The notes below the pieces were generated by a model, which was given only the letters and a program-made list of their open reading frames with translations, had not been told where the DNA came from and did not search any database. A program made the position numbers and the translations under genes. This document shows, piece after piece, positions 44,319 through 53,212 of a DNA stretch of 64,000 nt. Source of the stretch: Chloroflexota bacterium. Its GTDB lineage: Bacteria > Chloroflexota > Anaerolineae > Anaerolineales > Villigracilaceae. The stretch lies in contig JACAET010000059.1 of the NCBI GenBank assembly GCA_013388685.1, positions 96,694 to 160,693 on the forward strand, read 5' to 3'. Positions within the stretch are counted from its first letter, which is position 1, and each line of letters starts with the position of its first letter.

Positions 44319-45263
44319 ATGACCGATCGCATCAAAGCGCCATTGAACGGTTTGAACCTTTCCAACATCACTGTAACCGATGTCAGCATGGCTTCCATCA
44401 TCTGGAAGCGCTTCCGGAAACATCCCGGGGCAATCGCGGGCATCCTCGTCTTTACCCTGCTGGTCGTTGCCGTCGTCCTCGCCCCGCTCTCGCCCTACGA
44501 ACCGGAAGCGTCCTCCATGAGCGAACGCCTGCAGCCGCCCTCGCTGCGGCACCCCATGGGCACCGACGCCCTCGGGCGCGACCTGTTGACACGCGTACTG
44601 TACGGCGGGCGCATTTCTCTGACCGTGGGCTTGCTGGTGGTCGTCGTCTCCATTTCCATTGGCGTGCCCATCGGCGCCTTGGCAGGATATTACGGCGGCT
44701 GGCTCGACAGCGTCCTGATGCGCCTCACGGATACTTTTCTCTCTCTCCCCGCATTGTTGGTCCTCATCCTGCTCAGCGCCATCCTGCGGGAGGTGGATGC
44801 CCCGCTTTTCGAAAACAACAGCGTGATGACCATTGCCCTCGTCATCGGCATTCTGGCATGGATGACCTTCGCCCGCCTCGTGCGCGCGCTCTTTCTCACG
44901 CTTCGCGAAATGGACTTTGTATCCGCCTCACGCGCCCTGGGCGGATCCGATCTCCGCATCATCCTCCGGCACATCCTGCCCAACGCCATCGGTCCCGTCA
45001 TCGTTGAAGCCACGCTGGAACTGGGTTATGCCATCATCGAAGAATCAGGACTCAGCTTCCTCGGGTTCGGCATCCAGCCGCCCGCCCCCTCGTGGGGCAA
45101 CCTGCTCAGCAACGCACAGGAAAACTTCACCCGCTATCCATGGCTGGCGGTCTTTCCCGGGCTGATGATCTTCCTCGCAATCATCTCAGTCAACTACATC
45201 GGCGATGGCTTTCGTGACGCCCTCGACCCGCACAAAGTTTTCAAACAAGCAGGAGAACAATAA
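44319..45263 (+). CDS. ABC transporter permease, DppC/OppC-like
   Basis: The 314-residue permease has the N-terminal OppC_N helix (AGILVFTLLVVAVVLAPL), the typical HPMGTDALGRDLLTRVLYGGR segment and the loop MDFVSASRALGGSDLRIILRHILPNAIGPV. It completes the membrane part of the importer. The following gene is an MttB-family methyltransferase rather than an ATPase. Confidence 0.9.
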   Translation: MTDRIKAPLNGLNLSNITVTDVSMASIIWKRFRKHPGAIAGILVFTLLVVAVVLAPLSPYEPEASSMSERLQPPSLRHPMGTDALGRDLLTRVLYGGRISLTVGLLVVVVSISIGVPIGALAGYYGGWLDSVLMRLTDTFLSLPALLVLILLSAILREVDAPLFENNSVMTIALVIGILAWMTFARLVRALFLTLREMDFVSASRALGGSDLRIILRHILPNAIGPVIVEATLELGYAIIEESGLSFLGFGIQPPAPSWGNLLSNAQENFTRYPWLAVFPGLMIFLAIISVNYIGDGFRDALDPHKVFKQAGEQ

Positions 45264-45349
45264 ACCAGCCGAGTTCTTTCGAGAATCTCTCCTCGTCGCT
45301 GCGACACAAGTGAATTCGCCGCGCAAAGCGGCAAAAAGGAGCACCACAA

Positions 45350-46816
45350 ATGAACGGTCAACCTCCCGCGCTGGAGCCAATCCATTCCGCCTATCGGCTT
45401 CGGTATCTCACCGACGAGCAGTTGAACCGGCTCCAGGAGGCCACGCTCGACATCCTCGAAAATGTCGGCGTCAAGTTCCCTTCGGAGGAAGCCCTGCGCG
45501 TGTTCTCGGAACACGGCGCGCAGGTCAATCACGAGAACCAGATCGTCAAAATCGAGCGCGACATGGTTTTCAAGGCGATGAAAACCGTGCCGCGCTATTT
45601 TGTCATGGGCGCGCGCATCCCGGAATACGACCTGCAACTGCAAGACGGCACGACCTACTTCACCACCGACGGATGCGGGGTGCAGGTCTGCGAACTCGAA
45701 ACGGGTACGATCCGTCCCTCCGCCAAAGCGGATGTGGGCATGATGGCGCGCGTCGCCGATTACCTGCCGTCCATCGGCTTCTATTGGCCCATGGTCAGCG
45801 CACAGGAGTGCGGCGCAACCGCCCCCTTGCACGAGATCGAAGCAAGCTGGAATAACACGGTCAAACATGTACAATCCGAAACCATCATGGGCAAACGGGA
45901 GTGCGAATATGCCGTCGAGATGGCAACCGTCATCGCGGGGAGTCGGGAAGAACTTCGCAAACGACCGCCGCTTTCGCTGGTGGTCTGCACCATTGCGCCG
46001 TTGATGCAGGATCACGCGGGCATTGAAGGCGCAATGATCATGGCAAAGGCGGGCATTCCCGTTGGTTTCCTTGCCATGCCCTGTCTTGGCACAACCGCCC
46101 CCGCCACGCACGCGGGCGCACTCGCCATGGGCGATGCGGAGATTATCAGCGCGGTGGTTTTGATGCAATTGTGCGCGCCCGGCGCGCCGGTTTTCCATTC
46201 GCTGATGCAGGCATGGGCGGATCCGCGTACCGGCGGTTACGTCAGCTATCCGCGCGATGCGCGCGGCCGCTACGGCGTTATCGAGATGGCTCATCATTGG
46301 GGGCTTCCCTCACTCGGCGCCTGTTACGGCACCGACTCGCTCGAAGCGGGGACCTGGCAATCCGCCGCTGAACCCGCGCTCGATCCGCTGCTTGCGGGTC
46401 TTGTCAGCCCGGAGATTGTCACCGGCATGGGGCTTGCCCGCACCTACACCCGCCTGTATCCCGAACAGATCCTCCTCGATAACGACCTCTATCAACGCGC
46501 CCGCGCCTATCTCACCCGCATGGACGTGGACGACGAAACGCTTGCCATGGACACCATCCGGGCTGTCGGTCCCGGCGGGCATTTCCTCGCACAGCGGCAC
46601 ACACGCAAACATATTCGAACATCCCTCGTGCGCGGTCTGACCCATGAACTCGACGCCAACAATAAATATCGCAACCCGCATGAGGCGGCGCGCGAACAGG
46701 TGCGCTGGATACTCGACAACCATCATCCGCAACCGTTGGACGCTGCACAACAGGCCGAACTCGCCCGCATCCTTTCCGCGGCAGATCGGGAAATCGGCAG
46801 AGGCGCCATGAACTAA
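45350..46816 (+). CDS. MttB-family (non-pyrrolysine) corrinoid methyltransferase, copy 1
   Basis: The 488-residue protein belongs to the trimethylamine methyltransferase superfamily. Signatures are the N-terminal LQEATLDILENVGVKFPSEEAL, the substrate loop with HEIEASWNNTVKHVQ, and MGLARTYTRLYPEQILLDND. There is no in-frame amber codon; the region where MttB has pyrrolysine reads GLPSLGACYGTDS. Members without pyrrolysine demethylate quaternary amines such as glycine betaine, proline betaine, carnitine or gamma-butyrobetaine, giving the methyl group to a corrinoid protein. A matching corrinoid gene is at 50076. AAAGGAGCACCACAA precedes the ATG. The exact substrate is not predictable. Confidence 0.87.
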   Translation: MNGQPPALEPIHSAYRLRYLTDEQLNRLQEATLDILENVGVKFPSEEALRVFSEHGAQVNHENQIVKIERDMVFKAMKTVPRYFVMGARIPEYDLQLQDGTTYFTTDGCGVQVCELETGTIRPSAKADVGMMARVADYLPSIGFYWPMVSAQECGATAPLHEIEASWNNTVKHVQSETIMGKRECEYAVEMATVIAGSREELRKRPPLSLVVCTIAPLMQDHAGIEGAMIMAKAGIPVGFLAMPCLGTTAPATHAGALAMGDAEIISAVVLMQLCAPGAPVFHSLMQAWADPRTGGYVSYPRDARGRYGVIEMAHHWGLPSLGACYGTDSLEAGTWQSAAEPALDPLLAGLVSPEIVTGMGLARTYTRLYPEQILLDNDLYQRARAYLTRMDVDDETLAMDTIRAVGPGGHFLAQRHTRKHIRTSLVRGLTHELDANNKYRNPHEAAREQVRWILDNHHPQPLDAAQQAELARILSAADREIGRGAMN

Positions 46817-46889
46817 ACGCACCTGCCTGCGCGAACGGGTTGGGATTACAGCACAGCCGACACAAAACGACCGCGCAAAGGAAGTTCGT

Positions 46890-48323
46890 ATGGAAACCGC
46901 ATTAAGAGTTCTATCCGACGCTGAATTGATACAGGTCCACGAACGGAGCATGTCGGTGCTGGCAACAACGGGCGTGCGCGTGGATTCCGCGAAGGCGCGC
47001 AAGATCTTGAAAAGCGCCGGCGCGGATGTGGACAACAAAACGAAAATCGTGCGCTTTCCGCGTTCGATCATCGAGGAGGCGCTTAGAATTGCTCCGACAA
47101 AATTCTCGCTCGGCGGCAGGAGACCCGGGTGGGAGTTCAAAGTCAACGACGGGAAATGCACCCTGCTGGCAGACGGCGCCGCCACCTATGTCATTGACGG
47201 CTTGACCGGCGACCGGCGCGTGGCGGGTTTTACCGACTGGCTCGACGCCACGCGCATGATCGACTCGCTGGACGAGATCGGCGTATACTGGTCCATGGTG
47301 GAACCGACCTTTGCGGCTGATTCAATCGGTAATTTCGTGATGTACTGGCGCAATATGGTTCGCAATTTTTCCAAGCACATTCAGGATGTCACCCATACAC
47401 CGGAAGAGACGCGCTGGATGTTGGAAGTGCTGGGCACAGTGTACGGAGGCAGGGACGAAGTGTGCCGCACGCACCCGATGTCGTTTCTGCTGACGCCCGC
47501 TTCGCCTCTGGTCTTGGAGGGTCCGCATACCGACGCCTTCCTCGAAACCGTCGGCTGGGGCATCCCCGCCGCCATCATGCCCATGCCGATGATGGGCGGC
47601 ACCGCCCCGGCGACCCTGATCTCGACATTGCTGGTGGCAAATTGCGAAACGCTCGCCATGCTGTGCCTCGTGCAAGCCGCCGCACCGGGAACGCCGATCA
47701 TTTACGCGCCTTGCCCCTCGATCATGGATCCGCACACCGGGCGATTCACCGGCAGCGAAGTGGAACACGGTTTACTCGGCGCAGCCGTGACGGAGATGGC
47801 TCGCTTCTACAAACTGCCCGTGGAGGCATCGGCGGGCAGCAGCGGACATTACATCCCGGGAGTGCGCACCTCTTACGAACGCGCCATGAACTGGGCAGTA
47901 TCCATCCTTGCCTGGCCCGATCTACTGGTGGGACCCGGTCAACTGGGCGGCTCGATGTTCCTCAGTTATGAACAACTGTTGATTGACGTGGAAATCTTCC
48001 GCCGTTCGGACAGACTCTCGGACGGCATCAATACCGGCACAGAGGAGTGGCTGGAGGTGGACCTTGCGGCGGTGGGACCCGGCGGCAATTTTCTCAGCCG
48101 CAAATCCACCCGTAAGGCGCTGCGAAGCGGAGAAGTGTACATCAGCGATTTCTACGACATCCGCACCTACGAAGCCTGGCAGGCATCGGGAAAGCCCTCG
48201 CTCCTCCAGGAATTGAACGAATGGGCAAGGGAAATTCTCTCCACATACCAGCCGCTTCCACTCGACCCGGAGGTCGAGAAAGAACTGGAAAAGATCGAAC
48301 AGAGAGCAAGAAAGGAAACATAA
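46890..48323 (+). CDS. MttB-family (non-pyrrolysine) corrinoid methyltransferase, copy 2
   Basis: The 477-residue paralogue starts METALRVLSDAELIQVHERS and carries MSVLATTGVRVDSAKARKIL, YWRNMVRNFSKHIQDVTHTP and MPMPMMGGTAPATLIS, corresponding to the same blocks as copy 1. At the pyrrolysine-equivalent site it reads KLPVEASAGSSGHYIPG. The clear divergence from copies 1 and 3 suggests another substrate rather than a recent duplication. It is 73 bp after copy 1, in the same direction. Confidence 0.87.
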   Translation: METALRVLSDAELIQVHERSMSVLATTGVRVDSAKARKILKSAGADVDNKTKIVRFPRSIIEEALRIAPTKFSLGGRRPGWEFKVNDGKCTLLADGAATYVIDGLTGDRRVAGFTDWLDATRMIDSLDEIGVYWSMVEPTFAADSIGNFVMYWRNMVRNFSKHIQDVTHTPEETRWMLEVLGTVYGGRDEVCRTHPMSFLLTPASPLVLEGPHTDAFLETVGWGIPAAIMPMPMMGGTAPATLISTLLVANCETLAMLCLVQAAAPGTPIIYAPCPSIMDPHTGRFTGSEVEHGLLGAAVTEMARFYKLPVEASAGSSGHYIPGVRTSYERAMNWAVSILAWPDLLVGPGQLGGSMFLSYEQLLIDVEIFRRSDRLSDGINTGTEEWLEVDLAAVGPGGNFLSRKSTRKALRSGEVYISDFYDIRTYEAWQASGKPSLLQELNEWAREILSTYQPLPLDPEVEKELEKIEQRARKET

Positions 48324-48326
48324 CGA

Positions 48327-48415
48327 CCCTGTCACTCTGAGGGGGCGCGCGTCGCGGCCGAAAAGTCTCGCGCTCGATAGGCAGAGACCTTTCGCTGCGC
48401 CCAGGGCGATGTAAG
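48327..48415. repeat. Dispersed repeat of the GTCACTCTGAGGG type between mttB copies 2 and 3
   Basis: CTGTCACTCTGAGGGGG begins the stretch, and AGACCTTTCGCTGCGCCCAG ends it. It resembles the degenerate TGTCATTCTGAGG...GCAGCGAAGAATCT dispersed repeat known from many bacterial genomes, with changes at several positions. It lies inside the operon. Confidence 0.5.
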
Positions 48416-48432
48416 CAAAGGATACCTCCCCC

Positions 48433-49866
48433 ATGCGATTCCAAAGTCAACTATTATCCGAGGACGAAAAAGAACAGGTGCATCAGGAGACACTGCGTAT
48501 CCTGTTCGAAGCGGGGGTCCTGTTTCACAGCGCAAAGGCGCTCAACTTGCTGGAAGCGAACGGCGCGCGCGTGGACTGGGAGGGAAAGATCGCCTACATC
48601 CCGCGCGAGATCGTAACCCAGGCGCTGAGCACCGCGCCGAGATCCTTTGTCTTGGGAGCGCGCAACCCCGCCCATGCATATCCCCTGCCTTCGCCCGTCT
48701 CACGCTATGCGTTGGACGGCACGGGTGCCTTCGCGCAGGATTTTTACACAGGCAAAAACCGCTACGGCACGGATGAGGACAACGCGCGCGCCTTGCGGGT
48801 CTTCCACGCCATGGATATGGGCGTGATGGCTTGGGCGCCGGTCTCGGCGGAGGATAAGCCCGCAGGCACACGCCCCCTCCATGAATTCTTCAGCATCTTC
48901 AAAAACACATCCAAGCACGGTCAGCACGAAGTGCATTACCTCGAACAGACGCCGTATCTCGCGGAAGGCTTAATCACCGTAATGGGAAGCGAGGATGAGG
49001 TTCGTCGGCGGTACGCCTATTCGTTGATCTATTGCCCGATTGCGCCGCTCATGCACGACGGTCCGATGATGGACGCGTACATCGAACTCGGCGCGCTCGA
49101 CATGCCGGTCATGACCCTGCCCATGCCTGTCACCGGCACCACAGGTCCCGTCTCGCTCTTCGGCAACATCTGTGTGGCAAACGCCGAAGCGCTCTCCACA
49201 ATCATCATTTTTCAACTTGCGCATCCGGGGCGCCCCGTCATCTACAGCAGCGCCACAGGGACATTGGATTTACGGAACGGAGCCTACATGGGCGGAACTC
49301 CCGAAATGGGATTGATGTCTGCCGCGCTGGCTGAAATGGGACGCTTCTACGGTCTTCCCTCGACCTCGGCAGGCTGCACCTCCGACGCGCACGAACCCGG
49401 CCCCGATGCAGTTCTCGAAAAGGCAATCACATCCATCGCGCCGGTCTTGGGAGGGTCGGATATCATTGTGGGATTCGGTCAGGTGCAGAGCGACCAACTG
49501 CTGGTCCTGGAGCAGATCGTGGTGGACAACGAGATTGCTCATTTTTGCGAACGAATCTTTCAGGGTGTGGATGTCAGCCCCGAAAAAGTCCTGACCGAGG
49601 ACATCCTCAAACTCGGACCGGGCGGAAACTTTCTGACACGAAAGTCCACAAGAAATCTGGCGCGTAGCGGCGAGTTGTATTTCTCCCCCCTATTGGACAG
49701 GCACACGCTCGAACAATGGACCCAACTGGGTAAACCGGGGTTATACTCGAACGCGCGCAAACAGGTCGAGAACATTCTCGCCGAGCCGATGCAGGACCCG
49801 CTGCCCGGCGACATTGCGGCAAAACTGGATGAAATTCTGGCAAAAGCCGATAAGGAACTCGCATAA
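48433..49866 (+). CDS. MttB-family (non-pyrrolysine) corrinoid methyltransferase, copy 3
   Basis: This third 477-residue paralogue begins MRFQSQLLSEDEKEQVHQET and contains ILFEAGVLFHSAKALNLLEA, FSIFKNTSKHGQHEVHYLEQ and the C-terminal LGPGGNFLTRKSTRNLARSG shared by all three copies. The pyrrolysine-equivalent loop reads GLPSTSAGCTSDAHEPG. All three lack amber codons. It is followed by the corrinoid protein after 209 bp. Having three methyltransferases but one corrinoid protein implies that the corrinoid subunit serves all of them. Confidence 0.87.
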   Translation: MRFQSQLLSEDEKEQVHQETLRILFEAGVLFHSAKALNLLEANGARVDWEGKIAYIPREIVTQALSTAPRSFVLGARNPAHAYPLPSPVSRYALDGTGAFAQDFYTGKNRYGTDEDNARALRVFHAMDMGVMAWAPVSAEDKPAGTRPLHEFFSIFKNTSKHGQHEVHYLEQTPYLAEGLITVMGSEDEVRRRYAYSLIYCPIAPLMHDGPMMDAYIELGALDMPVMTLPMPVTGTTGPVSLFGNICVANAEALSTIIIFQLAHPGRPVIYSSATGTLDLRNGAYMGGTPEMGLMSAALAEMGRFYGLPSTSAGCTSDAHEPGPDAVLEKAITSIAPVLGGSDIIVGFGQVQSDQLLVLEQIVVDNEIAHFCERIFQGVDVSPEKVLTEDILKLGPGGNFLTRKSTRNLARSGELYFSPLLDRHTLEQWTQLGKPGLYSNARKQVENILAEPMQDPLPGDIAAKLDEILAKADKELA

Positions 49867-49948
49867 TTCACCTTGCGCGGAACCGCGCATGAACCCCGGT
49901 TCGGGGACGATAAGGTATGATGTGCATGAAGGGCGTAACATTAGTAAA

Positions 49949-50036
49949 TCACGAAAACCTCGCGTAGTGTGCGTTCTTCGCGCAGCACGCAAAACTGTGA
50001 AATGCCTGCGGCGGCATCAATGACGCGTTTTCGTGA
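49949..50036. repeat. 88-bp inverted-repeat element upstream of the corrinoid gene
   Basis: TCACGAAAAC (49949-49958) and GTTTTCGTGA (50027-50036) are perfect inverted repeats. The 49867-50075 gap also holds GCGCGGAACCGCGC and CCCCGGTTCGGGG, two small hairpins just after copy 3. I see no B12-riboswitch core. The element may be a short mobile repeat or a processing site. Confidence 0.5.
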
Positions 50037-50075
50037 AATACTGAACATCCATGAATACTCATCAAGGAGGCAAGT

Positions 50076-50726
50076 ATGTCGGAAGAATTACTGAAAGCGA
50101 TGGCACAAAGCATCATTGACGGGGAAGCCGAAGTTGCCATGGACCTGGCAAAACAGGCGATTGAAGCGGGGATGAATCCCTTGGACGCCATTACAAAAGG
50201 CTATATGCCGGGGGTGAATGAGGTGGGCGACAGTTTCGCATGCGGAAATGTGTTTTTGCCCGAACTGGTTATGGCGGGCGAAGCAATGAAAGCCGCCATT
50301 GCCGTGCTGGAACCGGAACTGAAAAAGGCGGGCGCCTCGCGCGAGATACTGGGCAAGGTCGTGCTTGCCACCGTCGAAGGGGACATCCACGAGATTGGCA
50401 AGTCGCTGGTGGGAACGATGCTGACCGCGGCGGGTTTCGAGGTGTACGATCTGGGCGTCAATGTGTCAGCCGAGAAGATCATCGCCAAAGCCGAGGAAGT
50501 GGGCGCGGATATCGTCGGCTTGAGCGCGTTGCTCACCACGACCATGGTCAGGCAAAAGGAAGTCATCGAAGCCATGGATAAAAAGGGCTTGCGCAAGAAG
50601 ACACGCGTGATGGTCGGCGGCGCGCCCGTGACCACCGACTGGGTGCAAAGGATCGAAGCGGATGGGTACAGCGAAGACGCCGTCAGCGCGGTCCATATGG
50701 CAAAGAACCTGATCAAGGGATCGTAG
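50076..50726 (+). CDS. Corrinoid (B12-binding) protein of a methyltransferase system
   Basis: The 216-residue protein is an MttC/MtgC-type methyl carrier. Residues 1-90 form the helical cap; residues 95-216 the cobalamin domain with D103-IHEIG (H105 is the lower axial ligand), GLSALLTTTM and VMVGGAPVT. It would accept methyl groups from the MttB-type proteins and pass them to the tetrahydrofolate methyltransferase encoded next. AAGGAGGCAAGT precedes the ATG. No reductive activator (RamA/RACo) gene lies in the window. Confidence 0.93.
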   Translation: MSEELLKAMAQSIIDGEAEVAMDLAKQAIEAGMNPLDAITKGYMPGVNEVGDSFACGNVFLPELVMAGEAMKAAIAVLEPELKKAGASREILGKVVLATVEGDIHEIGKSLVGTMLTAAGFEVYDLGVNVSAEKIIAKAEEVGADIVGLSALLTTTMVRQKEVIEAMDKKGLRKKTRVMVGGAPVTTDWVQRIEADGYSEDAVSAVHMAKNLIKGS

Positions 50727-50828
50727 TCAAGAGGTTTGGATGCAAACTTTGCGAACGCCGCGAATTCCTCCACGGTTTTGCGGAGCTGGCATCCGTTTCG
50801 CGCCGTTTGCATCTGAAAGCGAAAATCC

Positions 50829-51683
50829 ATGAACACAATCATCAGCAGCAGGACGAAAAAAACGACCATCAGCACGGACGGTCCGTTTGTGATCATCGGC
50901 GAAAAGATCAACCCCACAGGTCGCAAGAAACTTGCCGCGGCGTTGCAGGAAGGCAATCTCGATTACGTGCGCGATCTTGCGAAAAAACAGATCGAAGCGG
51001 GAGCGGATATCCTCGATGTCAATGTGGGGATGGCAGGCACGGACGATGTGGAATACCTGCCAAAGATTGTGAAAATGCTTGTGGACGAGTTCGACATCCC
51101 GCTGTGTCTCGATACGCCGAACCCCCGGGCGCTGGCGGCGGCGCTGCCCCTTGTGCAGGGACGGGCGCTGGTCAATTCGGTGAACGGGGAGGAAAAGTCG
51201 CTGGAGGCGGTTCTGCCCATCGTCAAGGAATTTGGAGCGGCGGTCATCGGTCTGACCATCGGGGAAGGCGGCATTTCCAACGACCCGCAAGCGCGCCTTG
51301 CCGCGGCGGGAAAGATCATCGAACGCGCCGGCAAACTCGGCATCCCCCCCGATGATATCGTCATTGATCCGCTCGTGATGACCGTCGGCGCAGACAGCAA
51401 CGCCGGGCTGGTCACGCTGACCACCATCGAACGGGTGCGCAAGGAATTCGGCGTCAACATCAATCTCGGCGCCAGCAACGTTTCATTTGGTCTGCCCGAA
51501 CGCGACGTGGTCAACCAGGCTTTTTTGGCGCTTGCCATCGGCGCAGGCGCGACCTGCGCCATCACGGACCCGATAAAGTACAGCCTCACGATCAAAGCAA
51601 TTGACCTTCTGCGCGGGCGGGACGGTTATGGGATGCGCTATTTGAAATACTACCGGACACACACGCCAGAGAAGACAGCGTAG
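50829..51683 (+). CDS. Methyltetrahydrofolate:corrinoid methyltransferase (MtrH/AcsE/MtgA-like)
   Basis: The 284-residue protein is a pterin-binding (DHPS-like) TIM barrel: VIIGEKINPTGRKKLA at the start, AGADILDVNVGMAG and GASNVSFGLPERDVVNQAF with the pterin-site Asn. It should transfer the methyl group from the corrinoid protein to tetrahydrofolate, feeding the C1 pool, or run in reverse. It starts about 100 bp after the corrinoid gene; that gap contains GATGCAAAC/GTTTGCATC inverted repeats. It is the last gene of the cluster before a MITE. Confidence 0.9.
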   Translation: MNTIISSRTKKTTISTDGPFVIIGEKINPTGRKKLAAALQEGNLDYVRDLAKKQIEAGADILDVNVGMAGTDDVEYLPKIVKMLVDEFDIPLCLDTPNPRALAAALPLVQGRALVNSVNGEEKSLEAVLPIVKEFGAAVIGLTIGEGGISNDPQARLAAAGKIIERAGKLGIPPDDIVIDPLVMTVGADSNAGLVTLTTIERVRKEFGVNINLGASNVSFGLPERDVVNQAFLALAIGAGATCAITDPIKYSLTIKAIDLLRGRDGYGMRYLKYYRTHTPEKTA

Positions 51684-51711
51684 CAGATGGGAGACTTCGG
51701 AAATCCATTAA

Positions 51712-51869
51712 GAATCCATCCGAAAATTCGCGCCCTGCCGGCTCCGCCCGGAGATCAATCTCCGGGCGATACGTACGAAGTCCGCTCAAGCGGACTGAAC
51801 AGCCGGGGGGAGCCGTCTTCAGACGGCTTTGGATGAGGGATGGCGCAAGAATATTTTTCGGATAGACTC
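51712..51869. mobile_element. Multi-hairpin MITE-like element, copy B (inverted relative to copy A)
   Basis: The ends GAATCCATCCGAAAA and TTTTCGGATAGACTC are degenerate versions of the copy A terminal repeats. The inside matches copy A in reverse: GCGCCCTGCCGGCTCCGCCC, CCCGGAGATC/ATCTCCGGG, AGTCCGCTC/AAGCGGACT, AGCCGTCT/AGACGGCT, then GATGGCGCAAGAATATTTTT. The outer GCCCGGACAT hairpin of copy A is missing. It sits between convergent genes and touches the stop codon of the minus-strand gene. Confidence 0.75.
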
Positions 51870-53212
51870 TAAGGCATACCGCTCCGCCGAAGGGCATATC
51901 GTATTGCATTCGGTGCAGGTGTCGGGGCGTTTTCATGCGCCTCCCTACCCCCTTTGCCTGCCACCTTTCCGAAAAGTTTCTGCAGGTCCTGCCGAAGCCA
52001 GGCTGGAAACGAGGCAGACAGAAGGTAGACAAAACCCGGCAATAACAACCAGTTGATGGATTCATCAATGACGAAATTCCTGTTGACCGGGTTCTTTAAC
52101 GGGATGAACGGCAGATCGAACTTCAACATAAAATGCCACGAGGAGAGCAAACTCGCAACGATCACAACCATGACAATCGCCTGTTGCTTCCTGTTTTTCA
52201 GGCAAAGCCATTCGGCAAGTTGAGGGATCGTAAACACCAGAAACGCGAGGCGGTAATCCCAATTGTTGCCGAGCAGGAACGTGCCTGCATAGATCGACGC
52301 GCCCATGCGGAATGCCGCCAGATTTCTTTCGTGGAGGGCGGTCAAAACATTGGGGTCTCGAACCGCCAGTACACCGGCACCCAGAATCAGACCGAGAGCC
52401 GCCCCCTCAAAAACGATCTCCCATCCCCGTACGGATAACAAGCCCGGCAATAATTCCTGCAGATACCCTCCCAACCGCGTAACAAGGACAAACGAACCGT
52501 ACGATGCCCCATCGCCCCGCATGGTGGCATTCCACGCGGCGGACTGGCTGCGGAACGTCAACAATCCGTATATTGCCACGAACAGGACACAGGCTGCGGC
52601 AAGCCTCCAAAATCGTTTTTTGGTTTCCTTGAACAAAACGGAAATGCCGAACAACGGGTACATCTTTACGATCGCCCCGAAAACGATCAGACCGGCGGTC
52701 CAATTTGCGGAATGCCCCGAGGCAAGAACGATCAACGCGCAGATGAAGAACACGAACAAATCGGCATTCCCTCTTTCATACAACAGCATGGATGCAGGCG
52801 AAAACAAGACCAACAGCATCAACACCGCGCCGGCAGCCGTCAACTTTTGCGGAAACAGCGCGGCGGAAACGAAATACAAGACCAATAAGAGTGTGACCAT
52901 CCAGATCGCGTCGTCCGCCGAAATATTCGTATAAAAGAACAACCTCCAAAACGCCGGGTAGTTGAAAATACGCCCGCCCACATCGTACGGATTCTCGACG
53001 GTCGGCTCGAACCCGTTGCGAAAGGACGCCGCGCTACCGGGGATCAACAGAAAATCGCGAAAGACGGGCGGGTGTACGGGTACCCGCCAGAGTTCCCAGG
53101 TTTCAAAGTATCCATACTGCCGGAATAACACCCCCAGCAACATCCACATCAAAAGAATCCCTGCCACGAGCAGGGATTTGCCTTTGTTCTCCAGAATGTA
53201 CCTTCGCACCAT
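51869..53212 (-). CDS. GT87-like (DUF2029) membrane glycosyltransferase
   Basis: The 447-residue protein has about ten membrane helices. A loop after the first helix contains FRDFLLIPGSA, and RGNADLFVFFICALIVLAS and IVKMYPLFGISVLFKETKKR are typical of the polyprenol-phosphomannose-dependent mannosyltransferase-like DUF2029/GT87 group. The ATG at 53212 overlaps the stop of the M24 peptidase gene (TGATG), so it is co-translated. The C-terminus ends at the MITE. It is the third GT-C-like enzyme in the window. Confidence 0.72.
   Translation of the reverse strand: MVRRYILENKGKSLLVAGILLMWMLLGVLFRQYGYFETWELWRVPVHPPVFRDFLLIPGSAASFRNGFEPTVENPYDVGGRIFNYPAFWRLFFYTNISADDAIWMVTLLLVLYFVSAALFPQKLTAAGAVLMLLVLFSPASMLLYERGNADLFVFFICALIVLASGHSANWTAGLIVFGAIVKMYPLFGISVLFKETKKRFWRLAAACVLFVAIYGLLTFRSQSAAWNATMRGDGASYGSFVLVTRLGGYLQELLPGLLSVRGWEIVFEGAALGLILGAGVLAVRDPNVLTALHERNLAAFRMGASIYAGTFLLGNNWDYRLAFLVFTIPQLAEWLCLKNRKQQAIVMVVIVASLLSSWHFMLKFDLPFIPLKNPVNRNFVIDESINWLLLPGFVYLLSASFPAWLRQDLQKLFGKVAGKGGREAHENAPTPAPNAIRYALRRSGMP

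Noticed and set aside
45350..49866. Pyrrolysine-type MttB with read-through amber codons
   Set aside because: All three genes are full length without any in-frame TAG, and the equivalent loops read through with ordinary residues.
49867..50075. Cobalamin riboswitch before the corrinoid protein gene
   Set aside because: No B12-box-like sequence or extended aptamer is visible; the gap is explained by hairpins and an inverted repeat.
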